Shown in pieces: positions 36,301 through 46,700 of a stretch of DNA of 64,000 nucleotides (its first letter is position 1; the number at the start of each line of letters is the position of its first letter). Source of the stretch: Flavobacterium sp. NRK1. Its GTDB lineage: Bacteria > Bacteroidota > Bacteroidia > Flavobacteriales > Flavobacteriaceae. The stretch lies in the NCBI RefSeq assembly GCF_024054175.1, contig NZ_JAMXLA010000001.1:1643930-1707929 (forward strand), read 5' to 3'. A program made the position numbers and the translations under genes. Below the pieces are notes generated by a model. The model ran no database searches, had not been told where the DNA came from, and saw nothing but the letters and a program-made list of their open reading frames with translations.

Positions 36301-38700
36301 TTATTTTATCCACTCCGTTTTAAATGTTGTCTTACCGTTTAGCGGATTCTGACCCACTTCAAAGCTGCTGCCGGATTTGGTAGCAGTAACGGTTTGCGCT
36401 TTATCTCCATCCGGCAGATATATTTTACCTGTAGCCGTATTGGTACCTTCAGCAGCATATACTTTTAAGGTAAGTCTGGTCCAATCCATATCTTTTGTAG
36501 ATTGTGCAAGTTTTATATGAGGCAGTACTGTACCATTTTTTACTAATGCTATAATAGGAATATCACCTGCTTTAATTTTATGCCATCCGCCCTGATATAC
36601 TTTTTTAGTCTGGTAGTCTATCCAGGTGCCTTCCGGCAGATAAACATCTCTTTCCGTTACTTCTTCAAATAAAGGCGCTACCAACATATCCGAACCGAAC
36701 ATGTATTGATTATCTATAAGCCATGATCCCGGATCATTCGGAAACTCTACAAACATAGCACGCATCATAGGTAAACCTCTTTCAGAACAGTCTTTAGCCT
36801 GAGCATAAATATATGGCATCAGCTCATAACGCATATTATCTGCCTTACGGAATGAGTTAAGAAAATCTTCGCTGTACAACCAAGGCTCTGTAGGTGGTTC
36901 TCCGTGGCTGCGCACGTGTGATGTTAGCATTCCAAAAGGAGTCCATCTTTTGTATAGATTTTCAGGCGATTTAGTCACGAAACCTCCAACATCATGGCTC
37001 CAGAAACTAAATCCTGAAAGACCAAGAGATAATCCGCCTCTAAGTGTAGCGCTCATAGCGCTATTTGTAGTAGCAGCATCTCCACCCCAATGTAACGGGT
37101 AACGCTGGCTGCCAGCCCATGTACTACGTGCCCATATAAGTGTATATCCTTTTTCGCGTTTGGTAACTTCGGCAACTGCTTTATTATAACGTAAAGGGTA
37201 TAAGTTATGCTCATAAAAACCTGTTCTGCCATTGCTGTAAATGCCATCTGCAGGAGCAGCTTCACCAAAGTCAACTTTAAATACAGCCACACCCTGGTCA
37301 AATAAATGTTTAAGTTTACCCTGATACCATTTTACGGTTTCCGGATTTGTAAAGTCAAGTACTGCATCTTCATAAGGCAGGTTGCCTTTACGGTCTTTTA
37401 CTGCAAGGTTATTATCTACAATTTCATTAAAAAGTGTGTTTTTTGGCGTAAAGTACGGTAGTTGCCACAGGCATACATTAAAACCGTCTTTTTTCATGTC
37501 TGCCATCATTTTAGATGCATCATCAAAACGTTTAGAAGCAAACTCGTAGTTGTTTCTCCAATCTACATCAAACCAACCTGTGTCAAAATGAATAACATCA
37601 CTTGGTATTTTATATTTACGAAGGTTTTTAGCAACTTCACGGCCTTCTTTTTCAGAGAAGTAAGTTATACGGCTCATCCAGAAACCAAATGACCAAAGAG
37701 GCGGCATTGTTGCTTTTCCGGTAAGATCTGTATATTGATCCAGAATGTCTTTCGGTTCACCAATAAATATAAACAGGTCGGCTTCATCATCGCCAATCAT
37801 CATTTTGTTAGCTCCGGCCCAATATTTACCAAAGTCAACCGTAATAGGCGATGAGGTATGCATAAATACACCATAACCACGGCTGCTCATGTAAAAAGGA
37901 ATAGGCTTGTACATGGTTTCATTCTGAACGCCATTGGCATCATCTGTCCATAGTACAACTTTTTGCCCGCGTTTGTTGAATTGTGTAAACGATTCACCAC
38001 AGCCAAATATTTTTTCGTCCGGTTCAAGGCTAAATACAGGAGCCATACTGCGAGAATAATCACTATTACGGCGCACATAACTGAAAGGTAGTACAGGCGT
38101 ATAAGTACTTGCAAAATCGCTGTTATGAAGTGTACTTGTAAGCAGCTTGCCGCTTGCATCATATATTTTTACATGCCAGGGTTTTGCTATTATTTCAACA
38201 GAACCATACTTGCTTGTATATTTGTGGCCTGTACTCGTTTTGCTATATTTCCAGCTTTCAGGATGGTTTGGTGCAGTGCCGTTTACCAACATAAGCGATT
38301 CTGTTGGCTGATGGAACTGAGGCCCAGAAGCCATTTTTATACGTACAGTCCTATCCGATACAAATTGTATTGCAAAAGGCTGTATAGGTGAAGCCTCATA
38401 TTCTGTAGCAGGAAACTCATTTGCTGCTATAGAGTCTGGCTTTACCAGCATATTGTTAAATGCCTGCCTTGTTTTATAATTATAACGTGTATATTTTACC
38501 GTTCCTTTACCGGTTGCTGGGTCAAAACTAGCCAGTTCGTCGGCAAAGTAAAAAGTGTTAGCGTAGTTTTCAAAATCTTTGCTAACATCTACCGGTGCAT
38601 TAAGTACATCGATATTCTGTATCTGAGCAGTGGCTTTTTGGGCAAAGGCCAGGCCTAATGCCAGACTAAGTGTTACCGCTGCGATAGTTGATCTTTTCAT
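36301..38700 (-). CDS. GH31 alpha-xylosidase-type enzyme
   Basis: 799 residues with a signal peptide (cleavage near ATAQ, residue 26). The GH31 nucleophile is in FKVDFGEAAP (Asp477) and the acid/base in HWGGDAATT (Asp541). The KxDFGE form is shared with alpha-xylosidases such as YicI, and the sequence WSFGFWMSRITYFSE fits the same subgroup. It would remove xylosyl side chains from the non-reducing end of xyloglucan oligosaccharides, feeding xylA/xylB upstream in the same run. Confidence 0.88.
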   Translation of the reverse strand: MKRSTIAAVTLSLALGLAFAQKATAQIQNIDVLNAPVDVSKDFENYANTFYFADELASFDPATGKGTVKYTRYNYKTRQAFNNMLVKPDSIAANEFPATEYEASPIQPFAIQFVSDRTVRIKMASGPQFHQPTESLMLVNGTAPNHPESWKYSKTSTGHKYTSKYGSVEIIAKPWHVKIYDASGKLLTSTLHNSDFASTYTPVLPFSYVRRNSDYSRSMAPVFSLEPDEKIFGCGESFTQFNKRGQKVVLWTDDANGVQNETMYKPIPFYMSSRGYGVFMHTSSPITVDFGKYWAGANKMMIGDDEADLFIFIGEPKDILDQYTDLTGKATMPPLWSFGFWMSRITYFSEKEGREVAKNLRKYKIPSDVIHFDTGWFDVDWRNNYEFASKRFDDASKMMADMKKDGFNVCLWQLPYFTPKNTLFNEIVDNNLAVKDRKGNLPYEDAVLDFTNPETVKWYQGKLKHLFDQGVAVFKVDFGEAAPADGIYSNGRTGFYEHNLYPLRYNKAVAEVTKREKGYTLIWARSTWAGSQRYPLHWGGDAATTNSAMSATLRGGLSLGLSGFSFWSHDVGGFVTKSPENLYKRWTPFGMLTSHVRSHGEPPTEPWLYSEDFLNSFRKADNMRYELMPYIYAQAKDCSERGLPMMRAMFVEFPNDPGSWLIDNQYMFGSDMLVAPLFEEVTERDVYLPEGTWIDYQTKKVYQGGWHKIKAGDIPIIALVKNGTVLPHIKLAQSTKDMDWTRLTLKVYAAEGTNTATGKIYLPDGDKAQTVTATKSGSSFEVGQNPLNGKTTFKTEWIK

Positions 38701-38731
38701 TTTAATAGATGTTGTTGTATTTTTTGGATGT

Positions 38732-41206
38732 TTATTCGGCTGTAATTTTTATAGATTCACTTTTAAGGCCATTAGCGCTTGCAGTAAGTTCTATAGTTCC
38801 TGCTTTTTCGCCTGATTGTACAATTACAAGACATTTTCCGTTAAGTGCGGTATGTTTGCTGGCTTTATAAGGCTCATGGCTCACAGGGTCACCACTGCAT
38901 ACACCTACAATTTTTCCATTGCCTTTTATGCTAAAGTTTATTTCGTTATTTGCTGTTGCTGCAAAAACGCCTTTATCATCAGTAATGTCAACGGTTATAA
39001 AGCTAAGGTCATTACCATCGGCTTTAATAGTGCTATGATCGGCTGTTAATTTAAATGCTGCAGGAGCACCGGCAGTTTTAACTTCTTTTTCCAGTACTGT
39101 TTTGCCATTTTTACGCGATACTGCTTTAAGTGTTCCTGCAGTATAAGGCACGCGCCACATTACATGTAGGTCATCACCTTGTTTACTGCGTTTGCCTAAT
39201 GATTTTCCGTTAAGGTAAAGTTCTACTTCATCGGCATTATTATAGTATGTCCAAACATCTACGTTTTGTCCTTCTTTCCAGTTCCAGTGCGGAAAAATAT
39301 GTAGTACATCTTTATTTGTCCACTCGCTCTGATACATATAGTATATATCTTTAGGGAAACCTGCAAGATCTACTATACCAAAATAAGAACTGATAGATGG
39401 CCATTGGTAAGGCGTAGGTTCGCCAATATAGTCAAAGCCTGTCCAGATATACATACCCGAAAGATAATCGTGTTTTTTAATTACTTTCCAGGTTGCTTCG
39501 TGTGTAGAACCCCAAGGTGCCTGTACCTGGTCATAAGCAGAAACTGTATTGCCGGGATTTCCTTCATTAAAAGGTATGTCCCATCTTTTTGGCCATAGTT
39601 TTATAGTGTCAGACTTGGCATCATAGTAACCTCTTGTTGCCAGTGCCGAAGTAGTTTCGGTAGCAATGAAAGGTATGCCCGGGAAGTTTTTTTTATGTTG
39701 AGTATAGGTTTCATGAGCATAATTGTAACCAATAATATCCAACGCACCAGATCCTGCTAAAGCATTTGGTTTAGCAGCTGTTTCTTCAAACTGAATATTA
39801 ACATCACCATTTACAACAATTGGGGGGTTCATTGCAGCAGTTATTGGTCGTGTAGTGTCTAGAGTCTTTACAATAGAAGCAAGTTCTTTGCCTATTTTTG
39901 CACCACGTTCATCCCATTGTTCGGGTATTTCATTGCCTATGCTCCACATAAATACGCTAGGGTGGTTACGGTCTCTCAATATCTGGTCTTCCAGATCTTT
40001 TTTATGCCATTCATCCCAGTTATTGCTATAATCATATTTGTTCTTTTGCTGTTTCCACATATCAAAAGCCTCATCCATTACAATAAAGCCCATTTTGTCG
40101 CAAAGGTCTAAAAGTTCAGGTGCAGGAGGATTGTGTGAGGTACGAATACCATTAACTCCCATTTCCTTTAATATTTCCAACTGACGCTCTATTGCGCGGG
40201 TATTTATAGCTGTACCTAAAGGTCCAAGATCGTGATGAAGGCAAACGCCTTTAATTTTAACCTGTTTTCCGTTTAAGAGAAAACCTTTGTCAACGTCAAA
40301 TTTAAAAGAACGTATCCCGAATGGAGTAGAGTAGAAGTCAACAACATTGCCATCTACTTTCACTTCGGTTATAGCGGTGTAAAGTTCCGGCGATTCTACA
40401 TTCCATAGTACCGGTTTGTTTACATTGGTTTCCTGTTTTATTTTTTTTTCGGCATTTGCCGGAATAGAAATTTCCTGGCTTACCGATGTTACCTCACTAT
40501 CACCTTTAAAAATAGTAGTAGTAACGGTAGCTTCTTTAGGTTCAGCATTATTGTTATTAATTGAAGTTTCAAAAGCAACAGTTGCTTTTTCTGCCGAAAC
40601 CTGAGGTGTTGTAATGTAGGTACCATAGGTCCCTACATGAAGTTTATTTGTAGTTTGCAACCATACATTTCTGTAAATTCCCGATCCGGAATACCAGCGT
40701 GAATTAGGTTGTTGTGCATTATTTACCTTTACCAGTACCTCATTTTTGGTATCACCATAGTTTAAGTATGGGGTAAGGTTATATTCAAAACTAATATATC
40801 CGTTAGGGCGTTTTCCAAGGTAATGTCCGTTTATCCATACCTCGCTGTTATTATAAACACCATCAAATACTATAGATGTAATTTTTGTACTGTCTGCCGG
40901 GGCTACACTAAATGTTTTTTTATACCAGCCAAGGCCTCCCGTTAGTGCTCCGCCGCCTATTCCGGCAGGGCTGTTTTCATCAAATTTGCCTTCTATACTC
41001 CAGTCATGGGGCAGGTTCAATGTGCGCCATTGTGTAGTAGCGTTTAGGGTATCTTTATCTTTTACGGCATCGTTTAAATGAAATTGCCAGCCTTTATTAA
41101 AAGCCACTTTACGGTTGTTTTGTTCTTTGGTATCACTGCTGCTGCAGGCTGCAATAGTCAGCAGGCCGGTTACAACAAATGTTTTTAAAATGTGAATTTT
41201 ATTCAT
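38732..41206 (-). CDS. GH2 beta-galactosidase-type lipoprotein
   Basis: 824 residues with a lipoprotein signal (TIAA-C, Cys21). The GH2 domains run in order: jelly roll (to ~200), Ig-like (~205-300), catalytic barrel (~300-600) and C-terminal beta domains. The acid/base is in MWSIGNEIPE (Glu426) and the nucleophile in FIATETTSAL (Glu517). It probably removes galactose from xyloglucan side chains; the gal genes nearby could use the product. 31 bp upstream of GH31. Confidence 0.92.
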   Translation of the reverse strand: MNKIHILKTFVVTGLLTIAACSSSDTKEQNNRKVAFNKGWQFHLNDAVKDKDTLNATTQWRTLNLPHDWSIEGKFDENSPAGIGGGALTGGLGWYKKTFSVAPADSTKITSIVFDGVYNNSEVWINGHYLGKRPNGYISFEYNLTPYLNYGDTKNEVLVKVNNAQQPNSRWYSGSGIYRNVWLQTTNKLHVGTYGTYITTPQVSAEKATVAFETSINNNNAEPKEATVTTTIFKGDSEVTSVSQEISIPANAEKKIKQETNVNKPVLWNVESPELYTAITEVKVDGNVVDFYSTPFGIRSFKFDVDKGFLLNGKQVKIKGVCLHHDLGPLGTAINTRAIERQLEILKEMGVNGIRTSHNPPAPELLDLCDKMGFIVMDEAFDMWKQQKNKYDYSNNWDEWHKKDLEDQILRDRNHPSVFMWSIGNEIPEQWDERGAKIGKELASIVKTLDTTRPITAAMNPPIVVNGDVNIQFEETAAKPNALAGSGALDIIGYNYAHETYTQHKKNFPGIPFIATETTSALATRGYYDAKSDTIKLWPKRWDIPFNEGNPGNTVSAYDQVQAPWGSTHEATWKVIKKHDYLSGMYIWTGFDYIGEPTPYQWPSISSYFGIVDLAGFPKDIYYMYQSEWTNKDVLHIFPHWNWKEGQNVDVWTYYNNADEVELYLNGKSLGKRSKQGDDLHVMWRVPYTAGTLKAVSRKNGKTVLEKEVKTAGAPAAFKLTADHSTIKADGNDLSFITVDITDDKGVFAATANNEINFSIKGNGKIVGVCSGDPVSHEPYKASKHTALNGKCLVIVQSGEKAGTIELTASANGLKSESIKITAE

Positions 41207-41221
41207 GGCTGTTTTTTTTGG

Positions 41222-41260
41222 AAAAAAAGCCGGTAAGCGTTTTTGGATTCACTTACCGGC
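41222..41260 (-). terminator. Intra-operon terminator-like hairpin
   Basis: GCCGGTAAG (41229-41237) pairs with CTTACCGGC (41252-41260), and a 7-base T tract follows on the minus strand. It lies between the surface-lipoprotein gene and GH2, so it could keep binding-protein mRNA levels above those of the enzymes. Confidence 0.85.
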
Positions 41261-41268
41261 ATTAAGCT

Positions 41269-42123
41269 TTATTCTTTAGGCTTGAAATGATAAACGATCT
41301 GGCAAGGGCTTTGTCCTGCTCTGTCCTGATCACGAACTACAGAAAGTCGAAGTGACGTATCAGTAATTTCAACAACATTAACTTTAGACCAGTTGCTAAC
41401 ATCCTGATAATAATCGCCGCCGTGAAGCATTTCTACACCACTGTTAAAAAGCAAAGTGTGGTTTGCTACATCATAACTGTAAGTTCCTGCTTTCGTGGTC
41501 TGGCTGTTTGTAGTAAGGGCTGTTTGGGTAACGCTGGTATTGTAGCCGCCATTAAGGTCAAAAGTCATTTCTCCCCAGTTTTTATTTTCCATAACCCATT
41601 CATTTCCGGCATAATCAGGAAACCAGTTCCAGTAATCTGCTCCGCTTTCATTGTATGGAAAGTCAAATCCTGCCCATCCTATCGGGCCCGACATGTCCAG
41701 TACCCATGTTTTTCCTTCTACACCGTTTGTAAGCATCTGCCATTCAGGAGAGCTAAAGTATGAATCGTCATTTTGTTCAATGTTTACCTCTACCGGTGCG
41801 GCATCAACTCTTCCGCCTCTTGTAAAGGCAGTGAAGTTTACAGTATATGTTCCTGCAAAAGGGAAAGTTACCTGATTCTCATTTTTGTTAGAGTGCCCAA
41901 GGTCATTGCCGTTTGCATCTACATAACTCCAGTAAGGTATAATATCTTCTGTAGCGTTTGTCATTGTAACCATATTGCCATTAGAGGTTACATTGATATT
42001 AATATCAGAAGGTTTTAGTGATAGGGCAGGAAGGCTGTCGCGGTCTTCCTGAGGCTCGCAGGAAACTAAAGTTCCTATAGCCATAAAGGCTGCAAGCAGT
42101 TTAACAACATTTTTCATAATCAT
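41269..42123 (-). CDS. Surface glycan-binding-type lipoprotein with PKD-like domain
   Basis: 284 residues with a lipoprotein signal (GTLVS-C). Residues ~35-115 fit a PKD/Ig-like fold (QVTFPFAGTYTVNFTAF). The C-terminal half is aromatic-rich (WEMLTN-like, GPIGWAGFDFPY, WNWFPDYAG), as expected for glycan binding. It sits directly after SusD, the usual position for a SusE/SusF-like or surface glycan-binding protein. It has no recognisable catalytic motif. ATG at 42123 or the third codon could be the start. Confidence 0.78.
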   Translation of the reverse strand: MIMKNVVKLLAAFMAIGTLVSCEPQEDRDSLPALSLKPSDININVTSNGNMVTMTNATEDIIPYWSYVDANGNDLGHSNKNENQVTFPFAGTYTVNFTAFTRGGRVDAAPVEVNIEQNDDSYFSSPEWQMLTNGVEGKTWVLDMSGPIGWAGFDFPYNESGADYWNWFPDYAGNEWVMENKNWGEMTFDLNGGYNTSVTQTALTTNSQTTKAGTYSYDVANHTLLFNSGVEMLHGGDYYQDVSNWSKVNVVEITDTSLRLSVVRDQDRAGQSPCQIVYHFKPKE

Positions 42124-42145
42124 CTGTTTTTATATTGTTAGTAAA

Positions 42146-43738
42146 TTACCATCCGGGGTTTTGCTCAATAGTTCCGTTAGATATTATTATCTGCGATTGT
42201 GGCAGTGCAAACCAGCCAAGCGTTTCTGTTCTGAAACTTGTTTCAAAACCACCCGGCATACTTGAAGCATCTACTGCAGCTTTTGTTGTAGCCATATCTT
42301 GTCTTATAAGATCAAACCAACGGTGGCCTTCAAGGGCAAATTCAAGTCTGTTTTCTTCCATAATACTTGCTTTTGTAACAGGCACACTATGTGTGTCGTC
42401 GCCAAATGCACGTGCACGCACCCTGTCAATACATGCCTGTGCAAAACTGGTATTAGTATCAAGATTAAGCTCTGCCGCCATAAGCAATACATCAGAAAAA
42501 CGTATTACAGGGTAGTCTTCATAATTGTCAATCTGGAAATCGCCACCATTTTTAGACACAAGGTTCTGGCCCGCTTCATCAGTTATAGGGCAGAATTTTT
42601 TCCACGAATAACCGGTGTACTGGCGCACACCTGCTGCTTCAGCATCAAATGTAGGTGCATCTACGGCATAGTTTAAAATAGTTGCATCTCTACGGATGTC
42701 GCCATCTTCATAAGCATTATATAAAACAGGTGTTACAGTAGCACCTCCCCATCCCTGTGCAAAAGGAGCTTCGGCAGGCGAAGCGCCCCTTACGGCAATA
42801 TTCACAGCAAAACGGTTACCTTCATGAAGATTCCAGTCTGTATTGCCCGAACCGTTAAATCGTATAGCAAATACCATTTCATTATTGCCTTCACCTTCAT
42901 ACGGAACGTTTGCAGAAGCGGCAGAAGCTAACCAAAGGCCTCTGAAATCTTCAACAAGGTTATGGCCGCTATTATTTACTACATCATTAATATAATTAAC
43001 CGCTTCTGCTTTGGTTACTACCCCTGCAAGATCCGGTTTTTCATAATAATCGGTGTAAAACAAAAAGGCTTTGGCAAGGTAGGCTTCGGCAGCCCATTTA
43101 GTAACGCGTCCGTAATTTGCATTGGAAGGCTGAGAGTAGTTTTCAGGACCCAAGTTTTCGGCTGCAAATTTAAAATCTTCAGCAATAAGCGCATAGGTTA
43201 CTTCTGCGCTCTGTCTTGGAAGCTGGAACTCATCAGATTTAACGGTATGGTCTAAAGGAACAATATCGCCAAATACACGGGCAAGCTCAAAATGGAAATG
43301 CGCCCTTAAAAAACGTGCTTCCGCTTCATATCTTGTTTTAAGTGCAGTATCTGCTCCCCATTCAATATTATCAAGGTGCTCAAGTAAAATGTTCGCCCTG
43401 TAAATACCTATATAGCATGTTTCCCATATAGGGTCGTTCATTTCTTTATCAGTTACAAACTGAAAACGATCCAGTTCTAATGCTACGTTACTGTCGGCAG
43501 TACCAAAGCCACCGTAGCAGTTATCAGATGCTGTTTCAGTATTAAGCAGGAAACCACCATAGCCTTCTCGCTGCAGCACGTCATATACCGCTACAAGGCC
43601 CTGCAAAGCATCTTTTGGTGTTTTATAGAAATTTTCTTCTACCTTATCAGTAAAAGGTTCGTTAGTTATAAAATCTTCAGAACATGCTGCTAGTACAAGC
43701 AATGAAGATAAACTTAATAATTTAATATACTTTTTCAT
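42146..43738 (-). CDS. SusD/RagB-family outer-membrane lipoprotein
   Basis: 530 residues with a lipoprotein signal (VLAA-C, Cys19). Typical SusD motifs include YANI-like RANILLEHLDNI, ARFLRAHFHFELARVFGDI, AKFLF-type helices (AEAYLAKAFLFYTDYY) and the C-terminal ENRLEFALEGHRWFDLIRQD. SusD caps the SusC barrel and binds the oligosaccharide at the surface. It follows susC by 11 bp. Confidence 0.95.
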   Translation of the reverse strand: MKKYIKLLSLSSLLVLAACSEDFITNEPFTDKVEENFYKTPKDALQGLVAVYDVLQREGYGGFLLNTETASDNCYGGFGTADSNVALELDRFQFVTDKEMNDPIWETCYIGIYRANILLEHLDNIEWGADTALKTRYEAEARFLRAHFHFELARVFGDIVPLDHTVKSDEFQLPRQSAEVTYALIAEDFKFAAENLGPENYSQPSNANYGRVTKWAAEAYLAKAFLFYTDYYEKPDLAGVVTKAEAVNYINDVVNNSGHNLVEDFRGLWLASAASANVPYEGEGNNEMVFAIRFNGSGNTDWNLHEGNRFAVNIAVRGASPAEAPFAQGWGGATVTPVLYNAYEDGDIRRDATILNYAVDAPTFDAEAAGVRQYTGYSWKKFCPITDEAGQNLVSKNGGDFQIDNYEDYPVIRFSDVLLMAAELNLDTNTSFAQACIDRVRARAFGDDTHSVPVTKASIMEENRLEFALEGHRWFDLIRQDMATTKAAVDASSMPGGFETSFRTETLGWFALPQSQIIISNGTIEQNPGW

Positions 43739-43749
43739 TTTTCAAGCTT

Positions 43750-46700
43750 TTAGAAATTAGCACTAAGTCCTATCATATATGTTCTTGGCTGAGGATAAAA
43801 ACCTACATCTATACCTCTTGCCCAGCTTTGATTTACGTTACCAAAACCAACCTCTGGGTCCATACCCGGATATTTAGTGAAGGTAAACAGGTTATTTGCC
43901 GAAAAATATAGTCTTAACTGGCTAAAATTCTCACCAATACTGTTGCTAAGTTTAGCAAGGTCGCACCCTAATGTAACGGTTTTAATCCTGAAGAAATCAC
44001 CGTCTTTTATATAAAGGTCAGAGAATTTAGTATAATTACCATTATCTGTTGTACCATAAGTAACCCTTGGTGTTGAGTTAGAAGTTCCTTCTCCGGTCCA
44101 GCGGCTAAATACATCTGTAGTATAGTTATAGAACGGTCTTGAATAATCGCGAACACCATAAGCTATCTGGTTACCACCTGCACCGTATGTATATACAGAA
44201 AGATCGAATGCTTTATAGTTTAACTGAAAGTTAAAGCCATAGTAGTAGTCAGGGTTAGGGTCGCCAATATTGGTTTTATCATCGGCATTTATAACACCAT
44301 CATTATTACGGTCTACAAATTTAACGTCTCCCGGCTGTGCAGATGGCTGTATAGGACTGCCGTCTTTGGCATAAGCCTCTATTTCAGCCTGGTTTTGGAA
44401 AACACCAGCTGTCTGAAGTCCGTAGAAGAATCCAATAGGCTGTCCTTCCTGTACACGGTTCATTTCATCAAGTCCCTGGAAAAGTAAGTTTGTTTCACCG
44501 TTAATAATTCCATTTGCGTTGGCAATACGTGTAACCTCATTTTTGTTGTGAGAGAAGTTAGCATTTACAGATAATCTCCAGTCATCTCCAAAACTTTTAG
44601 TGTAGCCTAAAGCAATTTCAAAACCTTTATTGGTAACGTCGCCACCATTAATATAAGGAGCAAATGCACCTGCATATTCAGGAGCTATAGATTGTACTAA
44701 CCAGTCTTTTGTTTTTTTGTTATAGTAATCAAAAGTAAGGTTAAAGTCTGTAAATAAAGTAGCATCAAAACCAACGTTTAATTGTTCAGATGTTTCCCAT
44801 TTCAGGTTAGGATTACTTAAATAATCAGGACTGGCTCCGGTTTGAAGTGGAACTTCGTTATCGCCTGTACCAAAATGGTAATTTTTGTCGTAAGAGCTGA
44901 TTGTAGACATATATGCAAATGATCTGGCAAACTGGTCATTACCATTTTGTCCCCAGCTACCACGCACTTTCATTTTGTTAAGCACTTTAGCATCCTGAGA
45001 ATAAAAGTTTTCGCGATCTATATTCCATGCTCCTGAGAATGATGGGAAAACAGCGTATTTGTTGTTTGGTCCAAATTCTGAAGATCCGTCCCGTCTTATT
45101 GTAGCTGTAATAATATATTTATTATCATAGTCATATAATAATCTGCCAAAAAGTGAAGCAATGTTGTAAGGTGATTTACCACCTGTAACAGTGTTTAAAG
45201 TTTTGTCAGTAGTATTGCTTAGGTAAGCATGTTTAAAATCATCAAATATCAGGTTTTTACCTGTTCCGCTCGAAAATTCAGAAATACGCTCGCGTGCAGA
45301 TGTACCTGCAAGAAGGTCTAAATTATGTTTTCCAAAACTGGCTTTATACTGAATAGTATTATCCCACGTCCATGAAAAATTATTGGTATTGCCCTGCGTT
45401 ACCGATGAAATAGTATTATAAGATACAGATGACAGCTGGTAAACAGGAAGGAATGAACGGTAAGCATTATCGCTTACGTCAATACCAAACGATGTTCTGA
45501 AAGTAAGACCTTTTACTAAATCTACTTCAGTAAATATGTTGCCTACGTAGCGGTTAGTTTTACTCTCATTAAAGTTATTGTAGTATAATAATCCTACAGG
45601 GTTTGTAATGTCGGCACTTATATTTGATGAACCATAAGTACCATCATCATTATAAGTAGGGTAATTAGGAGGAGTATTTATAAAGCCCCTTATTGAATTG
45701 TTGTAAATACCGTCATCTGCAATACCCTTGCTCTTAACGTTTGAATAAGTAAAGTTTTCTCCAAATCTTAAATAATCTCTTAATTTATATGTACTGTTCA
45801 TTGTAAAACTGATACGGTCATATTGTGACTGACCAGTGCTGCTGCCTATAAGTCCTTCCTGACCATAGTAAGAAAGCCCTGTATTATAGGTAGCTTTCTT
45901 ATCGCCGCCCGAAATTAGCAATGAATGATTTTGTTTCAGGGCACCATCTTTAAAAAGATCGTCCTGCCAGTCATGGTTTTTCATATCATTAATTTGCTGC
46001 TGGGTATAAAGCGGTGTCATGCCGGAATTTACACGGGCTTCATTCATAATAGTAGCATATTCTTTGGCATTTAGCAGATCCAGTTTTTTATAAACTTCCT
46101 GAAAACCGGTATAGCTGTTAAGTGACACGTTCATTTTACCTTCCGTACCTCTTTTAGTAGTTACCAAAATAACACCGTTTGCAGCACGTGCACCATATAT
46201 AGATGCAGCAGCAGCATCTTTTAATATATCCATCCTTTCTATTATAGAAGGGTCAAGATAACCAATACCGTTATCTACAATAACACCATCTACAACATAA
46301 AGCGGGGTACTGTTGCCTGTTGTACCTGCACCACGAATATTTACTACCATACCTGCACCCGGCTGGCCGGAAGTTGAAGTGATAGAAACCCCTGATGACT
46401 GGCCCTGCAAAGCACTGGTAGCATCTATACTGTTTGTTTGCTGAAGGTCTTTACCGCTAACTACTGTTGTAGCAGCACTGGAAACCTTTCTTTTCTGGGT
46501 TCCGTAACCCACCACTACGATCTCTTCAAGTTCAGAAGCTTCTGACTTAAGCGATACAGAAATTGTTGTTTGATTGTTAACGGCTACTTCCTGCGCAGCA
46601 AAACCTATGTAGCTAAAAACTAATGTAGCATTTGGGCTTACTGCAATCTGGAAATTACCATCCAAATCTGTCGATGCACTGTTCGTTGTACCTTTTTCTA

